Shown in pieces: positions 32,209-41,333 of a stretch of 41,989 nucleotides of DNA (positions are counted from its first letter, which is position 1; the number at the start of each line of letters is the position of its first letter). The notes beneath the pieces are model-generated. The model searched no databases and had not been told where the DNA came from. It saw only the letters and a list, made by a program, of their open reading frames with translations. The DNA lies in the NCBI GenBank assembly GCA_035542155.1, contig DATKLX010000233.1, forward strand, positions 1 through 41,989, in the 5' to 3' direction. A program made the translations under genes and the position numbers. Source of the DNA: DATKLX01 sp035542155. GTDB taxonomy: Bacteria > Chloroflexota > Anaerolineae > Anaerolineales > Anaerolineaceae.

Positions 32209-33153
32209 CTAGATCCTGGCTTCTCTCTGCGCCAGGAGTCGGAACATCCGTTTGCGCCAGGGCTGGCCTTTCAAATGCTCCAGCCGCTGGTTAAATCGGG
32301 CTGGCAGCAAGCCAAACACCCGGTGGATGTCATCAACCCCGCAGGCGCGGTCTGCGGCGAGGTAATCCATCCAGAATACCGAGATCGGGAAGGCCGGGAA
32401 AAGGTGCTCGAACATGACTGTTATGGCGCGTAGATATGCCGGGGATACCGGCGCGTAGAGGCGCTGCTGGTCTGTCGCGATCAAAACCTCTTCAACTGCC
32501 TGGCGGAAGGTGAGAATATCTGCTCCACCCAGCGATAAGGTCTGGTTGATGGTCGCCGGGTTATCCATCGACCAGGTCAGGCAGGTGACCAGATCTTCTA
32601 CCCAGATGGGCTGGATCAGGGTGCTTCCATCGCCAGGAAGAAAAAAAATTCCCGGGAGCATGTTGGCCAGGATGGCCAGGCCTGACGTAAACGTGTCTCC
32701 CGGGCCAAAGGCCACGGCCGAGCGAAGGATCGTGTATGGCACCCCGCTCTGGCGAATATAGCTCTCGGCAATCGCCTTGGCCTTCAAGACCGGGTAGGCC
32801 GAGGCCCGGTCCGCGCCCAGGTGGCTTAGGTAAAAAATCCGCTGGACTCCAGCATCGGCCGCGGCGCGCGCAATCGCCTGGGTGCCCTGGATATCGACAG
32901 AGAGCAAGTCGCCGCGCCCGCCCCAGCGTTCAGCCCCGGCCAGGTGGAAAATCGTATCCACGCCCTTCATCGCGGCGCGCAGGCCGCGCTCATCTTTGAT
33001 GCCGCAGACTGCCGCTTCGACCGGCACGCCCCTGGGTAAATTGGGAGAAGAACGGGATGGCCGGATCAGGCTGCGCACCGGTTTGCTCGAAGAAACGAGA
33101 TGCCGGATGAGGACCTGACCGATGAAACCCGTACCACCGGTGACCAGAATCAT
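32209..33153 (-). CDS. NAD(P)-binding SDR-family epimerase/reductase (NDUFA9-like)
   Basis: The protein is 314 aa. VTGGTGFIGQVLIRHL is the Rossmann nucleotide-binding motif. DTIFHLAGAERWGG and FYLSHLGADRASAYPVLKAKA follow; the usual YxxxK is shifted to YPVLKAK, as in atypical SDRs such as NDUFA9 and YbjT-like proteins. The substrate is unknown. It is the first gene of a two-gene operon with the GH57 gene. A palindromic TATACTATA-like stretch near 33210 may be the promoter. Confidence 0.85.
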   Translation of the reverse strand: MILVTGGTGFIGQVLIRHLVSSSKPVRSLIRPSRSSPNLPRGVPVEAAVCGIKDERGLRAAMKGVDTIFHLAGAERWGGRGDLLSVDIQGTQAIARAAADAGVQRIFYLSHLGADRASAYPVLKAKAIAESYIRQSGVPYTILRSAVAFGPGDTFTSGLAILANMLPGIFFLPGDGSTLIQPIWVEDLVTCLTWSMDNPATINQTLSLGGADILTFRQAVEEVLIATDQQRLYAPVSPAYLRAITVMFEHLFPAFPISVFWMDYLAADRACGVDDIHRVFGLLPARFNQRLEHLKGQPWRKRMFRLLAQREARI

Positions 33154-33378
33154 ACTGGTGAAAAACGGTTCCTTTCATGAAGGCCTTGAGAGAACAGATA
33201 GGTCATTGGGTATAGTATAACTCAACTTTTACCACCGGATATCTTTGAGACACCCGTGGTAATTCTGGGCCGTCTTCGACCCCAAATGCCCCATGAATGG
33301 CATATATCTTGCTCCTATTCAGACAGATCAAAAAACAACCCACCAACCGGTTCAACCTGATAACGGCAGAGCTAGAAT

Positions 33379-34725
33379 ATGATGGACAAGACCACATCCT
33401 CCTCACCAAATCATCGCGTCGGATTTCACTACTTTCCGGATACGCTCCACTACCGCGAGAGCGATCTGCAGCTCTGGCTGCCAGAGCTGCGTGCCCTGAG
33501 CGCCTCCTGGGTGATTCTGGTAGCGCCTACCGATCGCGCGATCCCCGAACACTTTATCCGCGGCCTGATCGACGCCAGTATTGAACCGGTGATCCATTTC
33601 CCCATTTCGTTGAGCGAGCCACCGGCGGTGGCGGACCTGTCTCTTTTTTTTGAGCAGTACGCACGCTGGGGAGTCCGCTACGTGATCCTGTTCGACCGCC
33701 CAAACTCGCGCTCATCCTGGACCCTTTCGACCTGGGCGCAGGAGGACCTCGTCGAGCGGTTCCTCGACCGCTTCATCCCCGTGGCCGAATGGGCCGTCCA
33801 TGCCGGCCTGACCCCAGTGTTCCCGCCACTGGAGCCGGGCGGCAATTATTGGGATACGGCGTTCTTGCGAGCAGCCCTGGGCGCCCTGCTGCGCCGCAAA
33901 CAGAAAGAGCTCACGGAAAAGCTGGCCCTCGCCGCGTATGCCTGGACCGGTACGCACTCTTTGAACTGGGGTGGCGGGGGTCCCGAGCGCTGGCCCGGGG
34001 CCCGGCCCTACTTCACCCCCGGGGGCGAGCAGGACCAGCGCGGTTTTCGCATCGTGGATTGGTACCTGGCCGTGGCACATTCCGTTCTAGGGAAAACGCC
34101 CTCCATTCTTCTCCTCGGTCTGGGCGCTCTGGTGGACCCGCAGGCGCCCTCGATCCCAGAGGTCGACGCGATCATCCACGCTCAGCAAAGCCTGGCGATT
34201 GCCCGCCTGCTGGCCGGGGAGACCGTGCCAGATCCCGAGAACGAAGAGCTCACCCTCGAAGCTCTTCCTGAGCAGGTGATCGGGGGCTGTTTCTGGCTTC
34301 TGGCCTGCAGCCCCGAAGAGCCATTCGCCGCACAGGCCTGGTACCTGGCGGACGGCCAGTGCCGGCCGGCGGTTTCTGTGGTGCGCCAGTGGGCAGCGAG
34401 CCACAGTGAAAAACCGGAGTGTGCCGCACCGCGGAGCGAATCGAAGGCAAAATCCCGGCCGATTGACCATTACCTTCTCCTGCCCATGTATGAATGGGGC
34501 GTTGCCGATTGGCACCTGGATATCATCCGCCCGTTCGTCAAAAAACACCAACCGACGATCGGTTTTTCGGCCAGAGAAGCCCAACTGGCCGCGAAAGTCA
34601 CTGTCATCGGCGGGCCCGAGCAGATTTCCGATGACACCCTGGATCAGATTCGCTCCGCCGGTTGCGTGGTCGAGCGGATTAGCGGCGATGGCATAAGTAT
34701 TGCAACAATCCTGGCAGAGAGGTGA
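33379..34725 (+). CDS. Glycosidase-like TIM-barrel protein with C-terminal CWB2-like module
   Basis: The protein is 448 aa. The N-terminal 300 residues alternate strands and helices with features of glycosidase-like barrels (RVGFHYFPDTLHY, WGVRYVILFDRP, GGNYWDTAF), but I cannot name the family. The last 50 residues, with KVTVIGGPEQISDDTLD and VVERISGDG, resemble the cell-wall-binding repeat 2 motif. No signal peptide is seen, which is odd for a wall-binding protein. TAGAAT overlaps the start region and the Shine-Dalgarno sequence is poor. The stop lies 4 bp before ftsZ, so the two are likely co-transcribed. Confidence 0.65.
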   Translation: MMDKTTSSSPNHRVGFHYFPDTLHYRESDLQLWLPELRALSASWVILVAPTDRAIPEHFIRGLIDASIEPVIHFPISLSEPPAVADLSLFFEQYARWGVRYVILFDRPNSRSSWTLSTWAQEDLVERFLDRFIPVAEWAVHAGLTPVFPPLEPGGNYWDTAFLRAALGALLRRKQKELTEKLALAAYAWTGTHSLNWGGGGPERWPGARPYFTPGGEQDQRGFRIVDWYLAVAHSVLGKTPSILLLGLGALVDPQAPSIPEVDAIIHAQQSLAIARLLAGETVPDPENEELTLEALPEQVIGGCFWLLACSPEEPFAAQAWYLADGQCRPAVSVVRQWAASHSEKPECAAPRSESKAKSRPIDHYLLLPMYEWGVADWHLDIIRPFVKKHQPTIGFSAREAQLAAKVTVIGGPEQISDDTLDQIRSAGCVVERISGDGISIATILAER

Positions 34726-34729
34726 AAAA

Positions 34730-36115
34730 ATGAACTTGAGCATGGCTTCCAATCCAATCCGGCATACCCCCATCACTGTCCACCAACCTGTCCTGAAGGT
34801 ATTAGGCCTGGGTGGAGGCGGATGCAATGCGGTGAACCGCATGATCGAGTTGGGGTTGAACAACGTACAGTTCATCGCTGCGAACACCGATCGCCAGGCC
34901 CTCGAAAGCTCCCTGGCCCCGGTCAAAATCCAGCTTGGGCCGAAGGTCACCCGCGGCCTGGGTGCCGGTGGAACGCCGGAGATCGGTGAAGCCGCCGCCG
35001 AGGAAAGCTACCGCGAGCTTGGCGCAGCTCTGGCCGGCGCCGATATGGTATTTCTTACTGCCGGGATGGGCGGCGGCACCGGGACAGGCTCCATCCCGAT
35101 CGCGGCGCGGGTTGCCCGTTCGATTGGCGCGGTGACCATCTCCATCGTCACCACCCCATTTTCGTTTGAGATGGGTCGCCGCCAGCGCAACGCGCGTGAA
35201 GGACTGGCAAAGCTGCGCATGCACAGCGACACCCTGATCACCGTCCCCAACGACCGGCTGTTGTACGTTGCCCCCAAGGACCTGCCCATGGACCTGGCCT
35301 TCCGCCTCGCTGATGACGTACTCCGTCAGGGAATCCAGGGGATCTCCGAATTGATCACCGAGGCCGGCCTGATCAACGTCGATTTCGCCCACGTCCGGCG
35401 CCTGATGCAACTGGGCGGAGGCTCGATGATGGCTATCGGCCAGGGCCAGGGTGATGGAAAAGCTCGCCAGGCGCTCGAGCAGGCCATGCACCACCCGCTA
35501 CTCGAATCGGTCTCCCTCGAAAGCGCGGCCGGAATGATCGTCAACTTCACCGGGGGGTCGGACCTGACCTTCTTCGAGGTCGCTGAAGCCCTGACCCACC
35601 TTCAGGAGCAGTCCGGCAATCGCGCCGAGATCATCCCCGGCGTGATCAACGATGAACGGATGCAGGATCGCGCACAGGTGATTCTCATCGTCACCGGGAT
35701 TGGGGCGACCCCCATTGAAGAGGCACTTCCCGGAGTGGAGAGAGTCCTCCCGGTTCAGGAACCGGTCAAGGCCGTCGCCCAGCCGAATCTTCACCAACCT
35801 CAGCCGATCCCCACCACCCGGCCAACCCTCAGCCAGATCCAGAACGGGGAACGGACCGCAAACGGACAGTCCCAGGTTCCGCAGCGGCCGGCTCCCCAGG
35901 GTTTCTCGGCGACGGCCACGCCCCAGGCCAATTCCTTCGCATGGAATGACGCGGCTGCCCGGCCAATCGCTGGCGAGCAGTGGTCCCAGACACAGGCCGT
36001 CCCCCAGGCTCAGCCGGCCAGCAGCGCTCCCAAAACACAGGTCGAGCTCTCCGGCTCAACGGTCAACCTGGATCTGCCCGCCTTCATGCGCCGTCGCGCC
36101 CGCTATGCCGGCTGA
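34730..36115 (+). CDS. ftsZ: Cell-division tubulin FtsZ with Asp-to-His change in the T7 loop
   Basis: The protein is 461 aa. LGLGGGGCNAVNRMIE, NTDRQALESS, VTRGLGAGGTPEIG and the tubulin signature GMGGGTGTG are all present. The T7 loop reads GLINVDFAHVRR: the second acidic residue, Asp in E. coli FtsZ (NVDFADVR, D212) and needed for GTP hydrolysis between subunits, is His221 here. After a long Gln/Pro-rich linker (about 340-440) the C-terminus ends LDLPAFMRRRARYAG, a normal-looking FtsA/SepF-binding peptide. ATG 34730 is chosen because GAGAGGTG lies just upstream. There is no dcw cluster around it. It could be a second, specialised FtsZ. Confidence 0.92.
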   Translation: MNLSMASNPIRHTPITVHQPVLKVLGLGGGGCNAVNRMIELGLNNVQFIAANTDRQALESSLAPVKIQLGPKVTRGLGAGGTPEIGEAAAEESYRELGAALAGADMVFLTAGMGGGTGTGSIPIAARVARSIGAVTISIVTTPFSFEMGRRQRNAREGLAKLRMHSDTLITVPNDRLLYVAPKDLPMDLAFRLADDVLRQGIQGISELITEAGLINVDFAHVRRLMQLGGGSMMAIGQGQGDGKARQALEQAMHHPLLESVSLESAAGMIVNFTGGSDLTFFEVAEALTHLQEQSGNRAEIIPGVINDERMQDRAQVILIVTGIGATPIEEALPGVERVLPVQEPVKAVAQPNLHQPQPIPTTRPTLSQIQNGERTANGQSQVPQRPAPQGFSATATPQANSFAWNDAAARPIAGEQWSQTQAVPQAQPASSAPKTQVELSGSTVNLDLPAFMRRRARYAG

Positions 36116-36130
36116 TTCAAAGGAACCGCA

Positions 36131-36364
36131 ATGGATGCCAGGACGATCGAAACAATTAACAAGCAGATCTACCGCCGCTTCCCTGAAGTGGACGGCGCTG
36201 CCCCCAAAGTCCAGGCCCAGCCCGGGGCTTCAGAAGCCTGCCCCAACTTTCTCCTCACCTATAAGGGCAGCGTCACCCTCGAAGGCGGCAAAAAAATGCC
36301 CCGCATCGTCAGAGTCGTCGCCAGCGACCGCGGAAAAATCATCAAAGTGACAACTTCTCGCTAA
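36131..36364 (+). CDS. Conserved hypothetical 77-aa protein downstream of ftsZ
   Basis: AAAGGA precedes ATG 36131, and the gene lies 15 bp after ftsZ. The C-terminal half reads as strands: FLLTYKGSVTLEGG, MPRIVRVVASDRGKIIKVTTS. No membrane segment or metal motif is visible. I do not know its function; the tight spacing suggests expression with ftsZ. Confidence 0.65.
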   Translation: MDARTIETINKQIYRRFPEVDGAAPKVQAQPGASEACPNFLLTYKGSVTLEGGKKMPRIVRVVASDRGKIIKVTTSR

Positions 36365-36381
36365 CCCAACGGAGAATAACG

Positions 36382-36606
36382 ATGCACGCACCTAACATCC
36401 TCAACAAAATCGAGATCTCATTCTGGGACCGCGCGATCCCCTTGATGACCGAATCGAAAACAGTGCAGTCCTTTATCCGCCAGACCTACCAGTACCTTGA
36501 AGACCCCAGGAAAGCACGCTGGATCCCCGCAGCGATCCTCTTATCGGCGGGATTTGGTCTGGGGCTGGGTTATGTGATGGGCAGCCTGGGATTAGCCATT
36601 CGTTAG
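36382..36606 (+). CDS. Small protein with one C-terminal membrane helix (74 aa)
   Basis: GGAG precedes ATG 36382. The first 50 residues are polar and helical, followed by one hydrophobic Gly-rich helix (about 48-70, IPAAILLSAGFGLGLGYVM). It could be tail-anchored to the membrane. It lies between the 77-aa gene and the exported glycosidase-like gene, with gaps of 17 and 6 bp. Its function is not recognised. Confidence 0.65.
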   Translation: MHAPNILNKIEISFWDRAIPLMTESKTVQSFIRQTYQYLEDPRKARWIPAAILLSAGFGLGLGYVMGSLGLAIR

Positions 36607-36612
36607 GAAATC

Positions 36613-37734
36613 ATGAAACCTTATCTCAGCCGCCTGGTGTTACCGTTGATCCTCATCCTGGGATTTCTCGCCCCCGGGAAAGTCCAGGCGTCCAGAGGCG
36701 CTCCCTCTTCGGCTGATTTTGGCTATGGAGTCCGGGTGGACCTGGATGGCAAGCAGGTCCTGGAAAGCCTGCCGGCTCTCTCCACCTTACGTGTTGATTG
36801 GATCGGGATAGATTTCAATTGGAGCGCCCGTTGGCCCGACAGCCAATCTCAGCCCGACCTGCAAATCCTTGACCAGGTTATGCAGTTTGCCCAGCAGGCG
36901 AACATATCCGTATTGCTGAGCATCACCAACGCACCCGCCTGGGCTTCCACGCCTCAGGGTCCTGATCCGGCGATGACCGCCTGGTTCGCGACCAACCTGG
37001 CCAGGAGATATCCCGCTCTCCGGGCGATTGAGCTTTTTCCCCAGGCCAATATCCGCCAGGCCTGGGGCGCCATTCCAGATCCCGGCGCCTATCTTAACCT
37101 GCTCAGAGGTACACGCGCCGCGTTGCGAGATGCCAATCTCGATATCCTTCTGGCCGCTGGAGGCCTGGCCCCTCTTTCCACCCATCCAGATAACGGCGAC
37201 CTGGACGATTTGACCTTTTTGAGAGGCCTGTATCAGACTGGCGGATTGGACCAGACCACGGTGATCAGCCTGCGCCTGCCTGAATTAACCGGGGACCCTC
37301 TCCAGTCTCCGGAGAATTCCTCGCCTGGCGAGGGGCAGCAGCATATTCTGAGGCATTATGAAGAGATCAGGCAAGTTATGCTGGAAAATCATCACGCTTC
37401 TGGTATACTTTGGATCACCCATTTTTCCGGGCCTTCTGGTAAAATTCATGGAGGCGAATCCGCGACCCTTGAACCTCAAAAACAGACCCTCTGGTTGATC
37501 CAGGCATACCGTCTCATGCGCGCCCAGTTATACATCGGCGCGGCCTTCTACGGCCAGTTGAATCCATCTGCCCATCCCGAGGGGGAAACCTTTAGCCTGA
37601 TCCGCTCAGACTCGAGCCGGAATCCTTTCTTTGAGGTACTGGGCAGGCTCATTGCTCAAAACAACCAGGAGTTTATCGGTTCACCGGATTTCAGTGAGCC
37701 ACAATTAAAGTATATTCATAAAGATCGTGACTGA
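36613..37734 (+). CDS. Exported glycosidase-like protein
   Basis: The protein is 373 aa. A signal peptide (about 1-26, LVLPLILILGFLAPGKVQA) is followed by a region resembling GH5/GH39-type barrels: VDWIGIDFNWSARWP, ISVLLSITNAPAWAS, YPALRAIELFPQANIRQAW. The usual catalytic Asn-Glu pair is not clear in the ELFPQAN segment, so it may be an inactive relative. It is the last or second last gene of the ftsZ group. An association with the cell surface during division is inference only. Confidence 0.65.
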   Translation: MKPYLSRLVLPLILILGFLAPGKVQASRGAPSSADFGYGVRVDLDGKQVLESLPALSTLRVDWIGIDFNWSARWPDSQSQPDLQILDQVMQFAQQANISVLLSITNAPAWASTPQGPDPAMTAWFATNLARRYPALRAIELFPQANIRQAWGAIPDPGAYLNLLRGTRAALRDANLDILLAAGGLAPLSTHPDNGDLDDLTFLRGLYQTGGLDQTTVISLRLPELTGDPLQSPENSSPGEGQQHILRHYEEIRQVMLENHHASGILWITHFSGPSGKIHGGESATLEPQKQTLWLIQAYRLMRAQLYIGAAFYGQLNPSAHPEGETFSLIRSDSSRNPFFEVLGRLIAQNNQEFIGSPDFSEPQLKYIHKDRD

Positions 37735-37782
37735 GTTTCAAACAAGAGTGCTTCCCCGGCCTTCCTGGGGATCCGGCGATTC

Positions 37783-38472
37783 ATGAAAGCCGTTGTCATC
37801 GTCCTGTCGATCATCGCCTTTATTGCCTGCCTGCTGATTGGATTGCAGGCTGGTAGTGGTTCCCTTAAGATAACCGATCCGACCCACTTTTCCAGCACTC
37901 CTTCCCCGCTTCCCTCCTCAACCCAGCGTACGATCCTGATCATCCTTACCGACGACCTGCAGGACTCCAAACCCAGGCTGGCAGGCCTTTGGACCGTGAT
38001 TTATCGACTCGATACGCCGCGTTTGATGCTGGTGCCGCTCTACCCTGCCAACAACGCAGACGAGCTGGTCAGCTCATTTTCGCTGGTGGATAACCGCTCT
38101 CTCCATCCTGCATTCCTCAAAGCAGTTCAGAATTATCATTTCGCCTGGAATGGGTATATCCTGATCGACCAGAGCGGCGCTGAGCAGTTCCTGGGCTTCC
38201 TGGGAGGAGATGCCCCAAAACCGGCCCTGATCATGCCCTGGGAACAGTGGGACGATGCGCTGCCTTCTCAAACCACCCTTGGCAAGGCAATTTGCGCCCG
38301 GCTCAAGAAACAAAGCTCGCAGCTCGACCTGAAACCGGTGCTGGAAGGTCTCGCCTCAGCCCATTTCCGCAGTCAGATCAGCTTCAACGACCTTATCCAG
38401 GACTGGAAAACGCTGACCCAAGATCAGGGCGAGTTCGACTGTGAATTCCCCTCCATCTTACCCGATAAGTAA
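37783..38472 (+). CDS. Membrane-anchored extracellular protein, possibly LCP-like
   Basis: The protein is 229 aa. An N-terminal helix (about 3-24) anchors an external domain starting TILIILTDDLQ, then YRLDTPRLMLVPLYP and NGYILIDQSGAEQFLGFLGG. The order of these segments recalls LytR-CpsA-Psr proteins, which attach glycopolymers to the wall, but the arginines and aspartates of the LCP active site are only partly present. It could be a divergent or inactive relative. There is no clear Shine-Dalgarno sequence. The gene lies 48 bp after the exported glycosidase-like gene. Confidence 0.5.
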   Translation: MKAVVIVLSIIAFIACLLIGLQAGSGSLKITDPTHFSSTPSPLPSSTQRTILIILTDDLQDSKPRLAGLWTVIYRLDTPRLMLVPLYPANNADELVSSFSLVDNRSLHPAFLKAVQNYHFAWNGYILIDQSGAEQFLGFLGGDAPKPALIMPWEQWDDALPSQTTLGKAICARLKKQSSQLDLKPVLEGLASAHFRSQISFNDLIQDWKTLTQDQGEFDCEFPSILPDK

Positions 38473-38525
38473 AATATTATTTCAAAATTGGTTTGGCGGA
38501 TCGATTCCCCGCGCACGACTCGGGA

Positions 38526-38531
38526 TATAAT
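38526..38531 (+). promoter_or_regulatory. -10 box of the pan operon
   Basis: TATAAT lies 31 nt before the GTG start of panB. Its position inside the longer in-frame ORF beginning at 38488 argues for the downstream start. Confidence 0.5.
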
Positions 38532-38562
38532 CTATAGAAATTGTTTGGTTTGGAAAGCAAAC

Positions 38563-39438
38563 GTGTCGACAACCACCACCTCCCCTCTCACGCGCAAAAA
38601 GGTGACCGTGCGTACCTTTCGCCAGAAGAAGCTTCGCGGCGAGCCGATCACCATGCTCACTGCCTACGATTACCAGACCGCAGTAGTCCTCGACCAGGCT
38701 GGCCTGGATTCTATCCTGGTGGGCGACTCGCTGGGAATGGTCGTGCTGGGATATGAGACCACCCTACCGGTGACCATCGAGGATATGCTGCATCACTGCA
38801 AAGCGGTCGCCCGGGGAACGAAGAAAGCGCTCCTGATAGGGGATATGCCCTTTCTTTCCTACCAGATCTCAATCCCTGAAGCGGTGCGCAACGCCGGACG
38901 ATTTCTTCAGGAGGCCGGAATGGATGCGGTCAAGCTCGAAGGTGGAAAAGAGCGAGCCGATACCGTTCGGGCGATTGTTTCAGCCGGGATACCCGTGATG
39001 GGCCATTTGGGATTGACCCCACAAAGCATTCACCGCCTCGGCGGTTTCATCCCCCAGGGAATGAACGCGCTCTCAGCAGATCAACTGGTAGAAGATGCGT
39101 TGATCTTACAGGGTGCCGGTTGTTTTGGCCTCGTTTTGGAATCGGTTCCCAACCGGCTGGCTGCCTGGCTTTCTAAAAAACTGGAGATCCCTACCATCGG
39201 GATCGGCGCCGGCAACGGTTGTGACGGGCAGGTTCTGGTGACCCAGGATCTTCTCGGCCTGTTCGACCGCTTCACCCCCCGCTTCGTGCGTAAATATGCG
39301 GATCTTTTCACGGTCATGCTGAATGCTTTCGAAATGTATCAAAAAGACGTCCGGGAGCGGGAGTTCCCTGCTCCGGAGCACATCGTAGAAATGCCCGATG
39401 AGGATTGGGACGCATTCCTTAAGAAACACCCGGAATGA
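38563..39438 (+). CDS. panB: 3-methyl-2-oxobutanoate hydroxymethyltransferase
   Basis: The protein is 291 aa from GTG 38563, chosen because the -10 box lies upstream and the protein then begins at the family's normal N-terminus. PanB transfers a hydroxymethyl group from methylene-tetrahydrofolate to 2-oxoisovalerate, the first step of pantothenate synthesis. Motifs are TMLTAYDYQTAVVLDQAG, DSILVGDSLGMVVLGY, VKLEGGKE, MGHLGLTPQS and IGIGAGNGCDGQVLV. The panE gene follows after 3 bp, forming an operon with panC. Confidence 0.96.
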   Translation: MSTTTTSPLTRKKVTVRTFRQKKLRGEPITMLTAYDYQTAVVLDQAGLDSILVGDSLGMVVLGYETTLPVTIEDMLHHCKAVARGTKKALLIGDMPFLSYQISIPEAVRNAGRFLQEAGMDAVKLEGGKERADTVRAIVSAGIPVMGHLGLTPQSIHRLGGFIPQGMNALSADQLVEDALILQGAGCFGLVLESVPNRLAAWLSKKLEIPTIGIGAGNGCDGQVLVTQDLLGLFDRFTPRFVRKYADLFTVMLNAFEMYQKDVREREFPAPEHIVEMPDEDWDAFLKKHPE

Positions 39439-39441
39439 TCG

Positions 39442-40347
39442 ATGGGTGAGTTCATTCTGATCGTCGGTACGGGTGCAATGGCCTGTTTGCTGGCAGCTCG
39501 CCTGGCTCTTTCGGGCCAGGCGGTTCGCATGCTTGGCACCTGGGAAGCCGGGATTGGCGCCATCCAAGCCAGAGGCATCCGCCTGACAACCGGGGATGGC
39601 CAGGTGCAAACGATCAGGGTGCTGGCGACCTCCTCCTTAGACCAGGTAGCAGGCGCGCCTTTCGCCCTGGTCCTGGTCAAATCCTGGCAGACCGCGCGGG
39701 CGGCAGAGCAACTGAAAAATTGTTTACACCCCCAGGGGGTTGCCCTGACGCTCCAGAACGGGCTGGGAAACCGTGAAATCCTGGCTGATTCTCTGGGGGC
39801 GGAAAGATCCGCTGCAGGCATGGTAACGATTGGAGCCACACTCCTCGGCCCCGGGGATGTCCGCGCTGGCGGAGAGGGAGAGATCGTCGTGGAAGCCAGC
39901 GCCAGGTTAGAGCCCTGGTTACCGGCCCTCTACCGCGCCGGCCTGGCCGTCCGAACCGATGCGGATTTTACCGTGGCTCTCTGGCAGAAACTGGCCATCA
40001 ACGCAGCGATCAACCCCCTGACCGCCTTGCTCGAGGTACCCAACGGCGCTCTCCTCGCTTCTCCGCACGCACGGCAGCTCATCCAGGCCACGGTTGACGA
40101 AACTGTCCGGGTGGCCAGAGCCATTGGAATCAACCTGGACCCTCTCCGGCTGGAAGAAGCGGTCTGGCAGGTCGCCCGCAAGACGGCCGCGAACCGCTCA
40201 TCGATGCTGCAGGATGTCCTCCGGGGCGCGCCGACAGAAATAGAGGCGATCAACGGCTTTATCTGCAGGACCGGCTCCCGACTGGGAATCCTTACCCCGA
40301 TCAACCAGACCATGGTTCACCTGATCAAGGCCAAAATTTCGCTATGA
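39442..40347 (+). CDS. panE: 2-dehydropantoate 2-reductase
   Basis: The protein is 301 aa. It reduces ketopantoate to pantoate with NADPH. LIVGTGAMACLLAARLA is the nucleotide-binding motif (GxGAxA). LVLVKSWQTARA, LTLQNGLGN and LWQKLAINAAINPLTAL follow, with the catalytic Lys and Asn of the ApbA/PanE C-terminal domain, and SMLQDVLRGAPTEIEAINGF closes it. It overlaps panC by ATGA, so translation is probably coupled. Confidence 0.94.
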   Translation: MGEFILIVGTGAMACLLAARLALSGQAVRMLGTWEAGIGAIQARGIRLTTGDGQVQTIRVLATSSLDQVAGAPFALVLVKSWQTARAAEQLKNCLHPQGVALTLQNGLGNREILADSLGAERSAAGMVTIGATLLGPGDVRAGGEGEIVVEASARLEPWLPALYRAGLAVRTDADFTVALWQKLAINAAINPLTALLEVPNGALLASPHARQLIQATVDETVRVARAIGINLDPLRLEEAVWQVARKTAANRSSMLQDVLRGAPTEIEAINGFICRTGSRLGILTPINQTMVHLIKAKISL

Positions 40348-41198
40348 AAGGAAACATCCCGCTGATGCAGACAGTGGTCGAACTGAACGATCTACAAGCC
40401 TCCCGGGCAGCTCTTGCCGAACCGGTCGGCCTGGTTCCCACGATGGGCTTTTTGCACGAGGGACACCTGTCCCTGGTCCGGGCCGCCAGGGAACAATGCG
40501 CCAGCGTCGTGGTCAGCATCTTTGTCAACCCTACCCAGTTTGGGCCCAACGAAGATCTGGCCGCATACCCCAGGGATTTGCCCCGCGATTTTGCCTTACT
40601 GGAAAAAGAAGGGGTAGACCTGGTTTGGGCGCCTACGCCGGAGGTCATGTATCCCGCAGGATACCAGACCTGGGTAACGGTGAAAGAATTGACCGGCCAT
40701 CTTGAAGGAGCCCTTCGCCCCGGCCATTTTCAGGGCGTGACCACCGTCGTGGCGAAGCTGTTCAACGCGACCCGCCCGCACAAAGCGTTTTTTGGCCAGA
40801 AAGATGCCCAGCAGGTCGCGGTGATCCGCCAGATGACGCGGGACCTGAGCTATCCAATCGCGATCCAGGTCTGCCCGATCGTCCGCGAAGCGGATGGGCT
40901 GGCTATGTCGAGCCGCAACATCTACCTCAACCCCCAGGAAAGAAAAGCCGCGGTTGTTCTGTTCCGATCTTTAACGACCGCCAGCCAGCTATACGAGCAG
41001 GGACAGCGCGAGGTTGCTCCAATCAAAGCGGCCATGGAAGAAATCTTTCACCAGGAGCCGCTCGCGCGCGTCCAATACATTTCTTTTGCAGACGCGCAGA
41101 CCCTGGCAGAAGTCACTGAGCTGGACCGGCCCTCGCTGGTATCGATGGCCGTGTATGTCGGAAAAACTCGCCTGATTGATAATCAGATCCTCGGATAA
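40344..41198 (+). CDS. panC: Pantothenate synthetase (pantoate-beta-alanine ligase)
   Basis: The protein is 284 aa from ATG 40344. A second ATG at 40365 would give 277 aa and also fits. PanC joins pantoate and beta-alanine using ATP. PTMGFLHEGHLSLVR holds the HIGH-like motif, then SIFVNPTQFGPNEDL, LRPGHFQGVTTVVAKLFN, FFGQKDAQQ and DGLAMSSRN (KMSKS-like loop). It is the last gene of the panB-panE-panC operon. The panD gene for beta-alanine is not in the window. Confidence 0.96.
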   Translation: MKGNIPLMQTVVELNDLQASRAALAEPVGLVPTMGFLHEGHLSLVRAAREQCASVVVSIFVNPTQFGPNEDLAAYPRDLPRDFALLEKEGVDLVWAPTPEVMYPAGYQTWVTVKELTGHLEGALRPGHFQGVTTVVAKLFNATRPHKAFFGQKDAQQVAVIRQMTRDLSYPIAIQVCPIVREADGLAMSSRNIYLNPQERKAAVVLFRSLTTASQLYEQGQREVAPIKAAMEEIFHQEPLARVQYISFADAQTLAEVTELDRPSLVSMAVYVGKTRLIDNQILG

Positions 41199-41208
41199 CG
41201 AACCAGAG

Positions 41209-41214
41209 TATAAT
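41209..41214 (+). promoter_or_regulatory. -10 box of the STAS/RsbW pair
   Basis: TATAAT lies about 120 nt before the STAS start, giving a leader of around 110 nt. No clear -35 is seen. Confidence 0.4.
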
Positions 41215-41333
41215 TTAATGGTTCATTGGGACTTCCCGTGATGGATCACCAGGTCTTCCCACTGAGATTCCTAAAGAACCAAATTAATTCCATTAACATT
41301 TCAGTAATCCGCTCATTTCATGGGAGGTTGGCG

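Noticed and set aside
38488..38562. panB starting at ATG 38488
   Set aside because: The extra 25 residues include the TATAAT box and do not resemble PanB.
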